This document shows positions 9,654-17,774 of a DNA stretch of 64,000 nt, in pieces. The notes below the pieces were generated by a model. That model worked only from the letters and a program-made list of their open reading frames with translations. It had not been told where the DNA came from and did no database searches. Where the stretch lies: NCBI GenBank assembly GCA_963662245.2, contig CAXXVQ010000008.1, positions 496,001-560,000 on the forward strand. The letters are read 5' to 3'. Numbering within the stretch: the first letter of the stretch is position 1; every line of letters begins with the position of its first letter. The stretch is from JAFGVL01 sp963662245 (GTDB taxonomy: Bacteria; Bacteroidota; Bacteroidia; Bacteroidales; Paludibacteraceae). A program made the position numbers and the translations under genes.

Positions 9654-10907
9654 ATGCAACTAATTGACAATTTTAATTTTGCAGGAAAAAAGGCTATTGT
9701 TCGTGTAGACTTTAATGTGCCTTTAAACAAAGAAACAGGTGCTGTTAGCGATGATACTCGTATTCGCGGAGCATTGCCAACAATTAAGAAAATAATTGCT
9801 GATGGAGGATCTGTTATTTTGATGTCTCACATGGGGCGTCCAAAACAAAATCCTGATCCTAAATTTTCTTTGAAACAAATCGTTTCAGCTGTAGAAAGTA
9901 ACATTGGAATGTCAATTCAATTTGCTGATGATTGTGCTAATGCTGAGGCTCAAGCTGCAGCTTTAAAGGCAGGTGAAGTATTGTTGCTAGAAAATCTTCG
10001 TTTCTATGAAGAAGAAGAAGGCAAACCTCGTGGTGAATTTGCTAGTGATGAAGAAAAAGCAGCTGCTAAAAGTGAATTAAAAGCAAAACAAAAAGAATTT
10101 GCTAAAAAGTTAGCTTCTTATGCAGATGTATATGTTAATGATGCATTTGGTACAGCTCACCGTGCTCATGCTTCTACTGCAATTATTGCAGAAAACTTCT
10201 CTGAAGAAAATAAAATGTTTGGTTACCTTATCAATAGTGAGTTAAAAGCTATGGATATCGTGTTAAACGAAGCTAAAGCTCCATTTACAGCTATTATGGG
10301 AGGTGCTAAAGTGTCTGATAAAATCATGATTATAGAGAACCTACTTGATCGCGTTCAAAACTTGATTATTGGTGGTGGTATGACATATACTTTCATTAAA
10401 GCTCAAGGAGGTCAGATTGGTAACTCACTTTGTGAAAATGACAAATTAGATCTTGCTTTGGAAGTATTGAAGAAAGCTAAAGAAAAAGGTGTAAATGTAT
10501 ATATCCCAACTGATGCGGTAAATGCAGATAACTTTGCTGCTGATGCAAACACAAATATCTCTAAAACAGATGAGACTCCGGAAGGATGGATGGGATTAGA
10601 TATTGCTGATGATACAATTAAAACTTTCAGTGATGTGATTGCTAATTCTAAAACTGTTCTTTGGAATGGTCCTATGGGTGTGTTCGAAATGGAGAAATTC
10701 TCTAAAGGAACATCGGCAATTGCTCAGTCAGTAGCAGCAGCTACTGCTAATGGTGCATTTACTTTAGTTGGTGGAGGTGACTCTGTTGCTGCGGTAAACA
10801 AAAATAAATTAGCAGATAAAGTAAGTTATGTATCTACAGGTGGTGGTGCAATGCTTGAATATATGGAAGGGAAAGTTCTTTCTGGTATTGCTGCAATTCG
10901 TAAATAA
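9654..10907 (+). CDS. pgk: Phosphoglycerate kinase
   Basis: 417 residues. It catalyses the reversible ATP-forming step 1,3-bisphosphoglycerate + ADP to 3-phosphoglycerate + ATP in the cytoplasm. Signatures include the N-terminal RVDFNVPL substrate loop, MSHMGRPK, LLLENLRFYEEEEG, NDAFGTAHRAHAS, the hinge/nucleotide segment ILWNGPMGVFE-like LWNGPMGVFEM and the C-terminal GGGDSVAAV. Codon choice looks biased, as expected of a highly expressed gene. It is monocistronic: its own promoter lies upstream, and downstream is a terminator that has been split by the first IS4-family insertion. Confidence 0.98.
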   Translation: MQLIDNFNFAGKKAIVRVDFNVPLNKETGAVSDDTRIRGALPTIKKIIADGGSVILMSHMGRPKQNPDPKFSLKQIVSAVESNIGMSIQFADDCANAEAQAAALKAGEVLLLENLRFYEEEEGKPRGEFASDEEKAAAKSELKAKQKEFAKKLASYADVYVNDAFGTAHRAHASTAIIAENFSEENKMFGYLINSELKAMDIVLNEAKAPFTAIMGGAKVSDKIMIIENLLDRVQNLIIGGGMTYTFIKAQGGQIGNSLCENDKLDLALEVLKKAKEKGVNVYIPTDAVNADNFAADANTNISKTDETPEGWMGLDIADDTIKTFSDVIANSKTVLWNGPMGVFEMEKFSKGTSAIAQSVAAATANGAFTLVGGGDSVAAVNKNKLADKVSYVSTGGGAMLEYMEGKVLSGIAAIRK

Positions 10908-10925
10908 TTCATATTGAATATAAAC

Positions 10926-10944
10926 AAAAAAGGTCGCATATTTG
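10926..10944 (+). terminator. Left half of the terminator between pgk and the lipoprotein gene, split by the IS
   Basis: Six A's, then GGTCGCATATTTG, stop abruptly at the IS end. The matching half (CATATTTGCGACC followed by six T's) lies beyond the IS at 12335-12352. Joining them through one copy of the duplicated CATATTTG gives a perfect bidirectional hairpin, GGTCGCA-TATT-TGCGACC, with A and T tracts on either side. It would have terminated both pgk and the convergent lipoprotein operon. Confidence 0.85.
10937..10944. repeat. Target-site duplication, left copy, IS copy 1
   Basis: CATATTTG here is repeated directly at 12335-12342 on the other side of the element. Because the flanking C is shared with the IS end, the duplication can be read as 8 or 9 bp. 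Confidence 0.85.
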
Positions 10945-12334
10945 CAGTCATGGTCGGAAGATTTTATCTTCCGACTTTTTTTATGTTTTAAACATTAAGT
11001 TTGGGTCTCCTCCGCATTGTTGAACTATCATTGCCATTCCAAGATTTCTAATTTCCATGGACAGTCTTCTTTTTGCCGTAGTGTAACTTATGTTGTTTAT
11101 TTTCTTGTAGATAAGAATAAGCATTGCAACAATTAAGGTCATGTATAAAATCACTTCAATTCCATTCTTATTTAACGAGACTAAATGGCTGACACTAAGT
11201 TCTTGCTTTATAAAACGGAAAAAAACTTCAATGTCCCATCTTCGTCTATAAGCATCTGCAATTTCTTGTGGAGTTAGTTTAAAATCATTAGAGATAAACC
11301 AAAATTGTTTTTGAGAATCATCTTTTCTTTGCCCTATGATTAGCCGAAAAGGCTGATCAAGGAGTTCTTCGCGATAGTGAGTATTACCTTTTGTATTATT
11401 AATTTTCACTCCAGTATACAGAAACACTTTACTGTCCTTGAGTAGCGTTAATTCGCCTAAATCCAACGAGGTATTATCATTAATTAATGATTCTAGTTTT
11501 TCGTATTTTCGGTTTTCTTTTAATCTGGCCACAAAGCTTATTTCTTGCTTAGAAAAGTCTTTCATGGTTCTAGAGGATTGCAGTCCTCTATCTATCACAT
11601 ATAAATTGGTGTGACCTACTTGCTGCTTTATATGAGAGAAAACCACTTTAGGTAATGCAACATCTTCGCTGCAATGGCTTTGTTCAGTAAACACTTGCGC
11701 TTCACAAGGAAATAATCCATCAAAAGCAAGACTGTACTTAACAGCTTTCTTTCCACATGAATTATGATTTAAACCTTCAATGAGTTTACCCGACAAATCG
11801 TAAACCATAGAGCTGTCAACTCGTATTAGATTATACTTGTCTCTTTCAGTTGAGCTATATAAATCTGAGAACTGAGTATAAATGCATTGATAAATTTCTT
11901 TAAAGTAATTAGAATCAATCTTTGAGAGTCTCTCTGAAATAGAGCTTCGTCGAACTTTATCTTCTTGATCAAGATTGAACAGAAGTTTAAAAACAGAATC
12001 GTTAAATGTGTCTTCTAGACTTCTTTGACTTAGCCTCTCATTATTTAAAAGCCCATAGAGTAAAAGATAAAACATCTTTTTACCATGTAATACTTTTGAA
12101 TAATGGTCAACCTTAGTGGTTTCTGACAAATGACTTAATAATGCTTCAGGGATTACATTAAGTATCTCTGATGCGGTTACTTTGTGATCTTTAAATACTG
12201 ACATAACTATTTGATTATCAGACACAAAGATAGTGAAAACATATTGAATATGCAGGTTAATTCATTGATATTCAATTGATTAAACACATTTTTATAAACA
12301 AAAAAATGGTCGGAATTTCTTCCGACCATGACTG
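10945..12334 (-). mobile_element. IS4-family insertion sequence, copy 1 (1390 bp)
   Basis: The element is bounded by 17-bp terminal inverted repeats CAGTCATGGTCGGAAGA and flanked by a direct repeat of CATATTTG. It holds a single transposase gene. Each end carries an inward-facing terminator-like hairpin built on the inverted repeat: at the left, GTCGGAAGA/TCTTCCGAC then seven T's on the plus strand; at the right, ATGGTCGGAA/TTCCGACCAT then seven T's on the minus strand. Against copy 2 (20174-21564) I find two base substitutions and one A-run length difference, so one copy probably arose recently from the other. It sits in the terminator between pgk and a small lipoprotein gene. Confidence 0.95.
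10981..12204 (-). CDS. IS4-family DDE transposase, copy 1
   Basis: 407 residues from the ATG at 12204 (an in-frame GTG at 12225 would add seven). DDE catalytic residues can be placed: Asp in RVDSSMVYDL, Asp in LYVIDRGLQS and Glu in the YREK signature YRRRWDIEVFFRFIK (Y-x2-R-x3-E-x6-K), typical of the IS4 family. It catalyses cut-and-paste movement of the element. The frame is complete and looks functional. It differs from copy 2 by one residue, Lys instead of Glu in RKYEKLESL. A -7-like TATCTTTG on the minus strand at 12225-12232 would give a very short leader before the ATG at 12204. Confidence 0.95.
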   Translation of the reverse strand: MSVFKDHKVTASEILNVIPEALLSHLSETTKVDHYSKVLHGKKMFYLLLYGLLNNERLSQRSLEDTFNDSVFKLLFNLDQEDKVRRSSISERLSKIDSNYFKEIYQCIYTQFSDLYSSTERDKYNLIRVDSSMVYDLSGKLIEGLNHNSCGKKAVKYSLAFDGLFPCEAQVFTEQSHCSEDVALPKVVFSHIKQQVGHTNLYVIDRGLQSSRTMKDFSKQEISFVARLKENRKYEKLESLINDNTSLDLGELTLLKDSKVFLYTGVKINNTKGNTHYREELLDQPFRLIIGQRKDDSQKQFWFISNDFKLTPQEIADAYRRRWDIEVFFRFIKQELSVSHLVSLNKNGIEVILYMTLIVAMLILIYKKINNISYTTAKRRLSMEIRNLGMAMIVQQCGGDPNLMFKT

Positions 12335-12342
12335 CATATTTG
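12335..12342. repeat. Target-site duplication, right copy, IS copy 1
   Basis: CATATTTG, a direct repeat of 10937-10944. It is followed by CGACC and a T tract, the right half of the split terminator. Confidence 0.85.
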
Positions 12343-12355
12343 CGACCTTTTTTGT

Positions 12356-12544
12356 TTATAGCTTATTTGTAGAATTTAGTTCGTAAATTGATTGGGGAAC
12401 TTTGACATCAACAGCTTGTCTGCCTCTGCTCCAATTACTTCTTTTCATCTTTTGAGGTCTTTGTGGTTTTCTTCCTGAAGCACAACTGCTAATTAATATC
12501 GTAAAGCATCCAAGTAAGATTAGGTTTAGAGTCTTTTTTTTCAT
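12356..12544 (-). CDS. Small lipoprotein
   Basis: 62 residues from the ATG at 12544; a longer frame from 12571 lacks a reason to be used. The N-terminus MKKKTLNLILLGCFTILISSC is a lipoprotein signal peptide with a lipobox ending in Cys. The mature part is short and basic (RKPQRPQKMKRSNWSRGR), with no recognised domain. Its stop lies 13 nt from the duplicated target site of the IS, so the insertion removed its normal terminator. It follows the membrane protein gene by 28 nt and is probably co-transcribed with it. Function unknown. Confidence 0.65.
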   Translation of the reverse strand: MKKKTLNLILLGCFTILISSCASGRKPQRPQKMKRSNWSRGRQAVDVKVPQSIYELNSTNKL

Positions 12545-12572
12545 AAGCAATGGTTTTATTTCATATTGCACA

Positions 12573-12890
12573 TTAGTTAGTTTTGAATATTAACAGATAT
12601 GTCGAGAATAAGAAAAGTATAGTGAGGTTAACAAAGATAATCTTTTTTAGGGTGCGTCTGCGTGTGCTGTTATGCCATGAGGTGATTCCCGTTGCAATAA
12701 AGAAGGAAACAACTGTCATTATTAGTGTAGGCATGTACTGAAGAATTGTTTCTCCGGTTTTTTGAATAAAATCAATATTATGGCTTGAGGTTGTGCTATT
12801 GTAGAGCTTAGTATAAATATAGGCAGGAATACCAATGCATATCCAATAGTAAAGAAGTAATAAAATGTTTTTAGAGTAAACTTTATCCAT
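12573..12890 (-). CDS. Small integral membrane protein
   Basis: 105 residues with three predicted membrane helices (ILLLLYYWICIGIPAYIY, MPTLIMTVVSFFIATGI and IIFVNLTILFLFSTYLLIF). There is a basic stretch, STRRRTLKK, between the second and third. No family recognised and no catalytic motif. It is the first gene of a two-gene unit with the small lipoprotein downstream; the 160 nt upstream to rsmE hold no other gene. Confidence 0.6.
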   Translation of the reverse strand: MDKVYSKNILLLLYYWICIGIPAYIYTKLYNSTTSSHNIDFIQKTGETILQYMPTLIMTVVSFFIATGITSWHNSTRRRTLKKIIFVNLTILFLFSTYLLIFKTN

Positions 12891-13049
12891 ATATAGTAGT
12901 TTTAGTTTTTTACGGTTGGATAAATATATACAATAATATTGTTTGATTGTACTATTGCTATTGTATTTTATAGCATTTTGTGAGTGTTAAATGTTTTTTT
13001 GCAAAAATGAATGTAACTCTCTGTCTTTAAATCCTATATTAGAATTATT

Positions 13050-13775
13050 CTAATATGAATTTAGTAAGTTAAATGTGTGGCAAGCAACAATTCCAGCTGT
13101 CTCTGTCCTTAATCGGCTATTGCCAAGAGACACTGGTGTGAATTCATTTTGAATAGCTAGATTGACCTCTTCCATACTAAAATCACCTTCTGGTCCAATA
13201 AGTATTAGAGCATCTTCTTTAGATTTATAGCTATCTTTTAAGTCTAGTTTATTTTCATTGTAGCAGTGGGCAATGAACTTCTGAGTGTTTCCATGTTGAT
13301 CAGAAAGAAACTGTTTAAGTGTGCAGCTTGGATTTAATTTTGGGAGGTAAGCTTTTACTGATTGTTTCATGGCAGATATAAGAATCTTCTCCATGCGAGC
13401 TAGTTTAACTTCCTTTCTTTCGGAATGATCACAGATAATAGGTGTAATTTCATTGATGCCTATTTCAGTAGCTTTTTCAAGAAACCATTCCATTCTGTCA
13501 TTCATCTTAGTTGGAGCAATTGCGATATGTAGGTATGCTTCTCGTTTCTCATATTCAAACTCAGAATGAATGATTTTTACTTCACAGCGCTTGTGGTGTG
13601 GGTGTGTGATTTCAGCTTCAAATAAACCACCTCTACCATCAATTAAATGAATAGTTTCACCAGCTTGCATGCGAAGCACCTTTACTGCATGTTGTGATTC
13701 TTCTTCCGGTAGAGTGAAAGAAGTTGACTTGCCATCAAAACTTGGGGTGAAGAATAGTTTGTCTGCTTTAATCAT
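13050..13775 (-). CDS. rsmE: 16S rRNA (uracil(1498)-N(3))-methyltransferase
   Basis: 241 residues, normal for RsmE, a SPOUT-class methyltransferase that methylates U1498 of 16S rRNA using S-adenosylmethionine. The trefoil-knot SAM site is visible in LILIGPEGDFSMEEV and in SLGNSRLRTETAGIVA near the C-terminus. The N-terminal PUA-like part contains HAVKVLRMQAGE. It is oriented like folD and ffh upstream, but a 94-nt gap with an A/T-rich inverted repeat separates it from folD, so joint transcription is uncertain. Confidence 0.96.
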   Translation of the reverse strand: MIKADKLFFTPSFDGKSTSFTLPEEESQHAVKVLRMQAGETIHLIDGRGGLFEAEITHPHHKRCEVKIIHSEFEYEKREAYLHIAIAPTKMNDRMEWFLEKATEIGINEITPIICDHSERKEVKLARMEKILISAMKQSVKAYLPKLNPSCTLKQFLSDQHGNTQKFIAHCYNENKLDLKDSYKSKEDALILIGPEGDFSMEEVNLAIQNEFTPVSLGNSRLRTETAGIVACHTFNLLNSY

Positions 13776-13869
13776 AAATAATAATGTGCTAATTAGTAAA
13801 TATGCAAATGTGCCAATTAAAATGAGTTTTCATTCTATTGGCACATTCAATCTTTTATTTCTTTGGCTA

Positions 13870-14751
13870 TTATTTAAATATCTCTTTTTTACCAGCTAGA
13901 AGTGTGTTTTTTAGTAGAGATACAATTGTCATAGGACCAACACCGCCAGGGACAGGAGTGATGTATGAACATTTAGGAGCTACTTCTTCGAAATCAACAT
14001 CACCTGTAAGTTTGAATCCAGATTTTGTTTTGTCAGAAGCAACACGAGTAGTTCCTACATCAATAACTACAGCACCTTCTTTTACCATTTCAGCTTTTAC
14101 AAAGTTTGGAGAACCAATTGCAGCGATGATAATATCAGCTTGTTGGCAAATTTCTTTAAGGTTCTTTGTGCGACTGTGGCAAATAGTAACTGTAGCATCA
14201 CCAGGATAACCTTTTTGAACCATTAGTCCGGCAACCGGTTTACCAACAATATTACTACGGCCAATAACTACACAGTGTTTGCCGGAAGTTTCAATATTGT
14301 AGCGTTTGATAAGTTCAATGATACCTGCTGGAGTTGCTGAAACGAATGAAGGTAAGCCAATTGAAGTACGACCCACATTGATAGGGTGGAACCCATCCAC
14401 ATCTTTTTTGTAATCAATAGCTTCGATTACTTTTTCTTCGTTGATGTGTTTTGGTAATGGTAATTGAACGATGAACCCATCAATGTCATCATCGTTGTTT
14501 AATTTATCTACTTCAGCAAGTAGTTGCTCTTCAGTGATGTCTGCTTCAAAAGCTAGGTGAGTAGATTTGAACCCTACTTGTTCACAAGATTTTACTTTGC
14601 TTGCAACATAAGTTTCACTACCGCCATCATGACCAACAATGATTACTGCAAGGTGAGGTTGCTTTCCTCCTTTAGCGATGATTTCTGCCACCTCAGCAGC
14701 AATTTCTTGCTTTACTTGGTCGGCTATTGCTTTTCCGTCTATTAATTGCAT
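13870..14751 (-). CDS. folD: Bifunctional methylenetetrahydrofolate dehydrogenase / methenyltetrahydrofolate cyclohydrolase
   Basis: 293 residues, the usual FolD length. It interconverts 5,10-methylene-, 5,10-methenyl- and 10-formyl-tetrahydrofolate for one-carbon metabolism in the cytoplasm. Motifs seen are the catalytic Lys region SETYVASKVKSCEQVG, the nucleotide-binding VIGRSNIVGKPVAGLM and the C-terminal TPVPGGVGPMT. It lies 91 nt downstream of ffh. The spacer contains a short tandem duplication (GTAAACGAGTTGA twice). Confidence 0.97.
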   Translation of the reverse strand: MQLIDGKAIADQVKQEIAAEVAEIIAKGGKQPHLAVIIVGHDGGSETYVASKVKSCEQVGFKSTHLAFEADITEEQLLAEVDKLNNDDDIDGFIVQLPLPKHINEEKVIEAIDYKKDVDGFHPINVGRTSIGLPSFVSATPAGIIELIKRYNIETSGKHCVVIGRSNIVGKPVAGLMVQKGYPGDATVTICHSRTKNLKEICQQADIIIAAIGSPNFVKAEMVKEGAVVIDVGTTRVASDKTKSGFKLTGDVDFEEVAPKCSYITPVPGGVGPMTIVSLLKNTLLAGKKEIFK

Positions 14752-14767
14752 ATTTTTAGGAGTTAAT

Positions 14768-14798
14768 AAGTAAACGAGTTGACAGGTAAACGAGTTGA
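14768..14798. repeat. Short direct repeat between ffh and folD
   Basis: GTAAACGAGTTGA occurs twice, separated by about 4 nt, in the 91-nt ffh-folD spacer. It could be replication slippage or a pair of binding half-sites. Nothing else in the window identifies it. Confidence 0.5.
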
Positions 14799-14842
14799 AG
14801 TTTTTTCATTGTTAACTATTAACTTTTCACTATTAAATTAAT

Positions 14843-16162
14843 TTATCTTCTACCCATCATTGGTAGCTTACCTTTATTTTTTGTAAAGGTTTGCATCATT
14901 TTACGAGTGTCTGCGAATTGTTTTAGTAAGCGGTTAACTTCTTGGATTGTAGTTCCACTACCGTTTGCTATTCTTTGACGACGAGTACCGTTAATGATTT
15001 GAGGGTTTTGTCTTTCTTCTGGTGTCATAGAAAGAATGATTGCTTCAACACCTTTAAATGCATCATCATCAATGTCTACATTTTTCAATGCTTTTCCAGC
15101 TCCAGGAATCATAGATGCTAAGTCTTTTAGATTACCCATTTTCTTGATTTGGGAAATTTGAGCAAGGAAGTCGTTAAAGTCAAATTCGTTTTTGGCGATT
15201 TTCTTTTGTAGGCGACGAGCTTCTTCTTCATCGTATTGCTCTTGAGCTTTTTCAACTAAGGAAACAATATCACCCATACCTAAGATACGGTCAGCCATAC
15301 GCTCAGGGTGGAATACATCAAGTGCTTCCATTTTTTCGCCTGTACCTACAAACTTGATTGGCTTGTTAACCACAGAACGGATAGAAAGTGCAGCACCACC
15401 GCGAGTATCACCATCAAGTTTAGTAAGAACAACACCATCAAAGTCTAAGCGGTCATTGAATTCTTTGGCTGTATTTACAGCATCTTGACCAGTCATTGAG
15501 TCAACAACGAAAAGAATTTCTTGTGGATTGATAGCTTTTTTAATTGCAGCAATCTCTTCCATCATTTGCTCGTCAACTGCTAAACGACCAGCTGTATCGA
15601 CAATCACTAAGTCATTACCATTTTGTTTTGCATGTTTGATTGCTTTTTCAGCAATTTCAACAGGGTTTTTGCTGTTTTCGTCAAAAAATACAGGAACATT
15701 AATTTGTTGACCTAGTACTTTTAACTGCTCAATAGCTGCCGGACGGTAAACATCACATGCAACCAAAAGAGGGTTTTTGCCACGCTTGCTTTTAAGCATG
15801 TTGGCTAATTTACCAGAGAAAGTTGTTTTACCAGAACCTTGAAGTCCTGACATTAATATGATAGATGGTGAACCTTTGATGTTAATGTCAGTAAAAGTTC
15901 CTCCCATTAATTGAGCTAACTCATCATGAACAACTTTAACCATCACTTGGCTTGGCTGAAGCGCAGTTAGCACATTCATACCTAGAGCCTTTGTTTTTAC
16001 ATCTTCGGTAAATTGTTTTGCCGTTTTAAAGTTAACATCGGCATCAAGTAATGCTTTTCTTACATCTTTAAGGGTTTCTGCTACATTGATTTCAGAAATC
16101 TTACCTTGTCCTTTAAGAATCTTAAATGAGCGTTCGAGTCTGTCGCTTAAATTTTCAAACAT
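14843..16162 (-). CDS. ffh: Signal recognition particle GTPase Ffh/SRP54
   Basis: 439 residues with the three SRP54 regions: helical N domain, G domain and Met-rich M domain. G-domain motifs are GLQGSGKTTFSGKLA (P-loop), DTAGRLAVDEQMM and TKLDGDTRGG. The M domain shows SMIPGAGKAL and the RNA-binding RRQRIANGSG segment. Ffh binds 4.5S RNA and signal sequences of nascent membrane proteins and docks with FtsY. It has its own promoter at 16248-16277 and is divergent from tetR. Confidence 0.98.
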   Translation of the reverse strand: MFENLSDRLERSFKILKGQGKISEINVAETLKDVRKALLDADVNFKTAKQFTEDVKTKALGMNVLTALQPSQVMVKVVHDELAQLMGGTFTDINIKGSPSIILMSGLQGSGKTTFSGKLANMLKSKRGKNPLLVACDVYRPAAIEQLKVLGQQINVPVFFDENSKNPVEIAEKAIKHAKQNGNDLVIVDTAGRLAVDEQMMEEIAAIKKAINPQEILFVVDSMTGQDAVNTAKEFNDRLDFDGVVLTKLDGDTRGGAALSIRSVVNKPIKFVGTGEKMEALDVFHPERMADRILGMGDIVSLVEKAQEQYDEEEARRLQKKIAKNEFDFNDFLAQISQIKKMGNLKDLASMIPGAGKALKNVDIDDDAFKGVEAIILSMTPEERQNPQIINGTRRQRIANGSGTTIQEVNRLLKQFADTRKMMQTFTKNKGKLPMMGRR

Positions 16163-16247
16163 GTTATTTAATGGTTCAAGTTTATTGTTTTACACTGAAA
16201 GAGTTAATCTGTATTTTTGCTATTGTGCTTCACAAAAATAGAGTTTG

Positions 16248-16277
16248 CAAAAGTATAAAAAACCGTCTAAATAACAA
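16248..16277 (-). promoter_or_regulatory. Promoter of ffh
   Basis: Read on the minus strand, TTG (16277-16275) is followed after 19 nt by TACTTTTG (16255-16248), a close match to the Bacteroidota consensus, about 90 nt before the ffh start. Confidence 0.65.
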
Positions 16278-16308
16278 GTCAGCATTTTAAAATGAAATTT
16301 GCTTAAGC

Positions 16309-16339
16309 TTTGATATTAAGATAAAAGGATATACTTTTG
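16309..16339 (+). promoter_or_regulatory. Promoter of the tetR-cyclophilin unit
   Basis: TTTG at 16309-16312 and TACTTTTG at 16332-16339, 19 nt apart, match the Bacteroidota consensus. The start would be about 25 nt before the tetR ATG. Confidence 0.7.
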
Positions 16340-16371
16340 CAATACTCTGAAAATAAGCAAAAAAATAAGGT

Positions 16372-16950
16372 ATGGGTATTTCAAAGACTAGACAAATGTT
16401 AGTTGATGTTGCAAGGCAATTATTTGCAAAGTCCGGAAAGGATAATGTAACAATGAATGATATTGCAACAGCATCACAAAAAGGTAGGCGGACTCTTTAT
16501 ACATACTTTAAAAGTAAAAATGAAATTTACTTGGCTGTAATTGAAAGAGAGCTTAGTTTGCTTATTGAGAAATTACAGGCTGTAGCTGCAAAAGGGTTAC
16601 CACCAGATGAGATGCTTATCGATTATATCTTTACTCGCCAATATGCCGTTAAAGAGGCTGTGTCTCGTAATGGTTCTTTAAGAGCAGATTTTTTTAGAGA
16701 TATTTATGAAGTTGAGCATGCTCGTAAAAGGGTAGACTTGATGGAAGTGAAACTTTTGAAAAATATTCTTGATGAAGGTGTAGAACAGGGAATCTTTGAG
16801 TGTGATGATACTGAGCTTGGTGCATTGCTTATAATGTATTCTTTAAAGGGTCTTGAAACTCCATTTATGAGAGAGCGAATTAGTAAAAAGATAGATAAAA
16901 ATCGTGAGGAGATTATTCGTTTTATTTTTGATGGCTTAAAAAAGAGATAA
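16372..16950 (+). CDS. TetR/AcrR-family transcriptional regulator
   Basis: 192 residues. The N-terminal TetR DNA-binding domain is clear: VDVARQLFAKSGKDNVTMND, then the recognition-helix region RRTLYTYFKSKNEIYLAVIE. The C-terminal ligand-binding half is divergent, and its ligand cannot be told from sequence. Most TetR proteins repress neighbouring genes and are released by a small molecule. It is divergent from ffh and ends 7 nt before the cyclophilin gene, so both are probably co-transcribed from the promoter at 16309-16339. Regulation of the cyclophilin is possible but not shown. Confidence 0.92.
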   Translation: MGISKTRQMLVDVARQLFAKSGKDNVTMNDIATASQKGRRTLYTYFKSKNEIYLAVIERELSLLIEKLQAVAAKGLPPDEMLIDYIFTRQYAVKEAVSRNGSLRADFFRDIYEVEHARKRVDLMEVKLLKNILDEGVEQGIFECDDTELGALLIMYSLKGLETPFMRERISKKIDKNREEIIRFIFDGLKKR

Positions 16951-16957
16951 ATAGAGA

Positions 16958-17767
16958 ATGAAAAATCTTTTTTTTTGTCTTTGCTTAGTACTACTGTTTA
17001 CTGCATGTAATAAAAACGAAGAGCCAAAAGTTCAAATAGAAACTACAGAAGGAACTTTGGTGATTCAGTTATATAAAGAAACTCCATTACATCGTGATAA
17101 TTTCCTTAAATTAGTAAAAGAGGGGTATTATGATAATCAACTTTTATTTGATTTGGTATCCGGACAATCTGTAAAAACAGGTGATCCTAATTCCATTAAC
17201 GCTACTCACAACCGTTTGTTAGGTAGGGGTGGGGTCGATTATGTGCTTGAGTCAGAGATTGACTATCCAAAATATTTTCATAAACGAGGAGTTTTGACTG
17301 CTTGTTTGAAAAACTCACAAGCATCTCCAAGGGCATCTCATGGTAGTCAGTTTATGATTGTGCTGGGGCATAAGTTTACTTCTGCAGAGCTAGATACAAT
17401 CGAGATGGACGCCTATAATAAGCAATTAGATGTACTTTGGCAGCGATTGGTTATTTTAAACCGTGGGCGAATTGATGAACTATCTCTTTACGATGAGGAT
17501 AAGGAAAAGTTAAGTGCTGTTCAGGATAGCTTAGTTGCTATAGCTGAAAAAGAAATGGAGAAGGAAGATGTATTTTTCTTTACCAAAGAGCAAAGAGCAG
17601 CATATACTTCAATTGGCGGTGTGCCAGTTATGGATGAAATGAATACTGTGTTTGGTGAAGTAATTGATGGCTTTAATGTGTTAGATAAAATTGAGCAACA
17701 AAAGGTAGATAGAAACTTCCGACCGATAAAAGATATCAGAATTCTTTCTACAAAAGTTTTAGACTAG
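16958..17767 (+). CDS. Lipoprotein cyclophilin-type peptidyl-prolyl isomerase
   Basis: 269 residues. The N-terminus MKNLFFCLCLVLLFTAC is a lipoprotein signal with a Cys anchor, so the enzyme is tethered to a membrane facing the periplasm or cell surface. The cyclophilin domain begins near residue 28 (VQIETTEGTLVIQLYKETPL) with HRDNFLKLVKEGYYD, then SPRASHGSQFMIVLGH and VFGEVIDGFNVLDKIEQQ. A helical insertion of about 70 residues separates the last two, as I recall from Bacteroidota homologues. It probably speeds proline isomerisation in exported proteins. Follows tetR by 7 nt. Confidence 0.92.
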   Translation: MKNLFFCLCLVLLFTACNKNEEPKVQIETTEGTLVIQLYKETPLHRDNFLKLVKEGYYDNQLLFDLVSGQSVKTGDPNSINATHNRLLGRGGVDYVLESEIDYPKYFHKRGVLTACLKNSQASPRASHGSQFMIVLGHKFTSAELDTIEMDAYNKQLDVLWQRLVILNRGRIDELSLYDEDKEKLSAVQDSLVAIAEKEMEKEDVFFFTKEQRAAYTSIGGVPVMDEMNTVFGEVIDGFNVLDKIEQQKVDRNFRPIKDIRILSTKVLD

Positions 17768-17774
17768 TAGTGGA

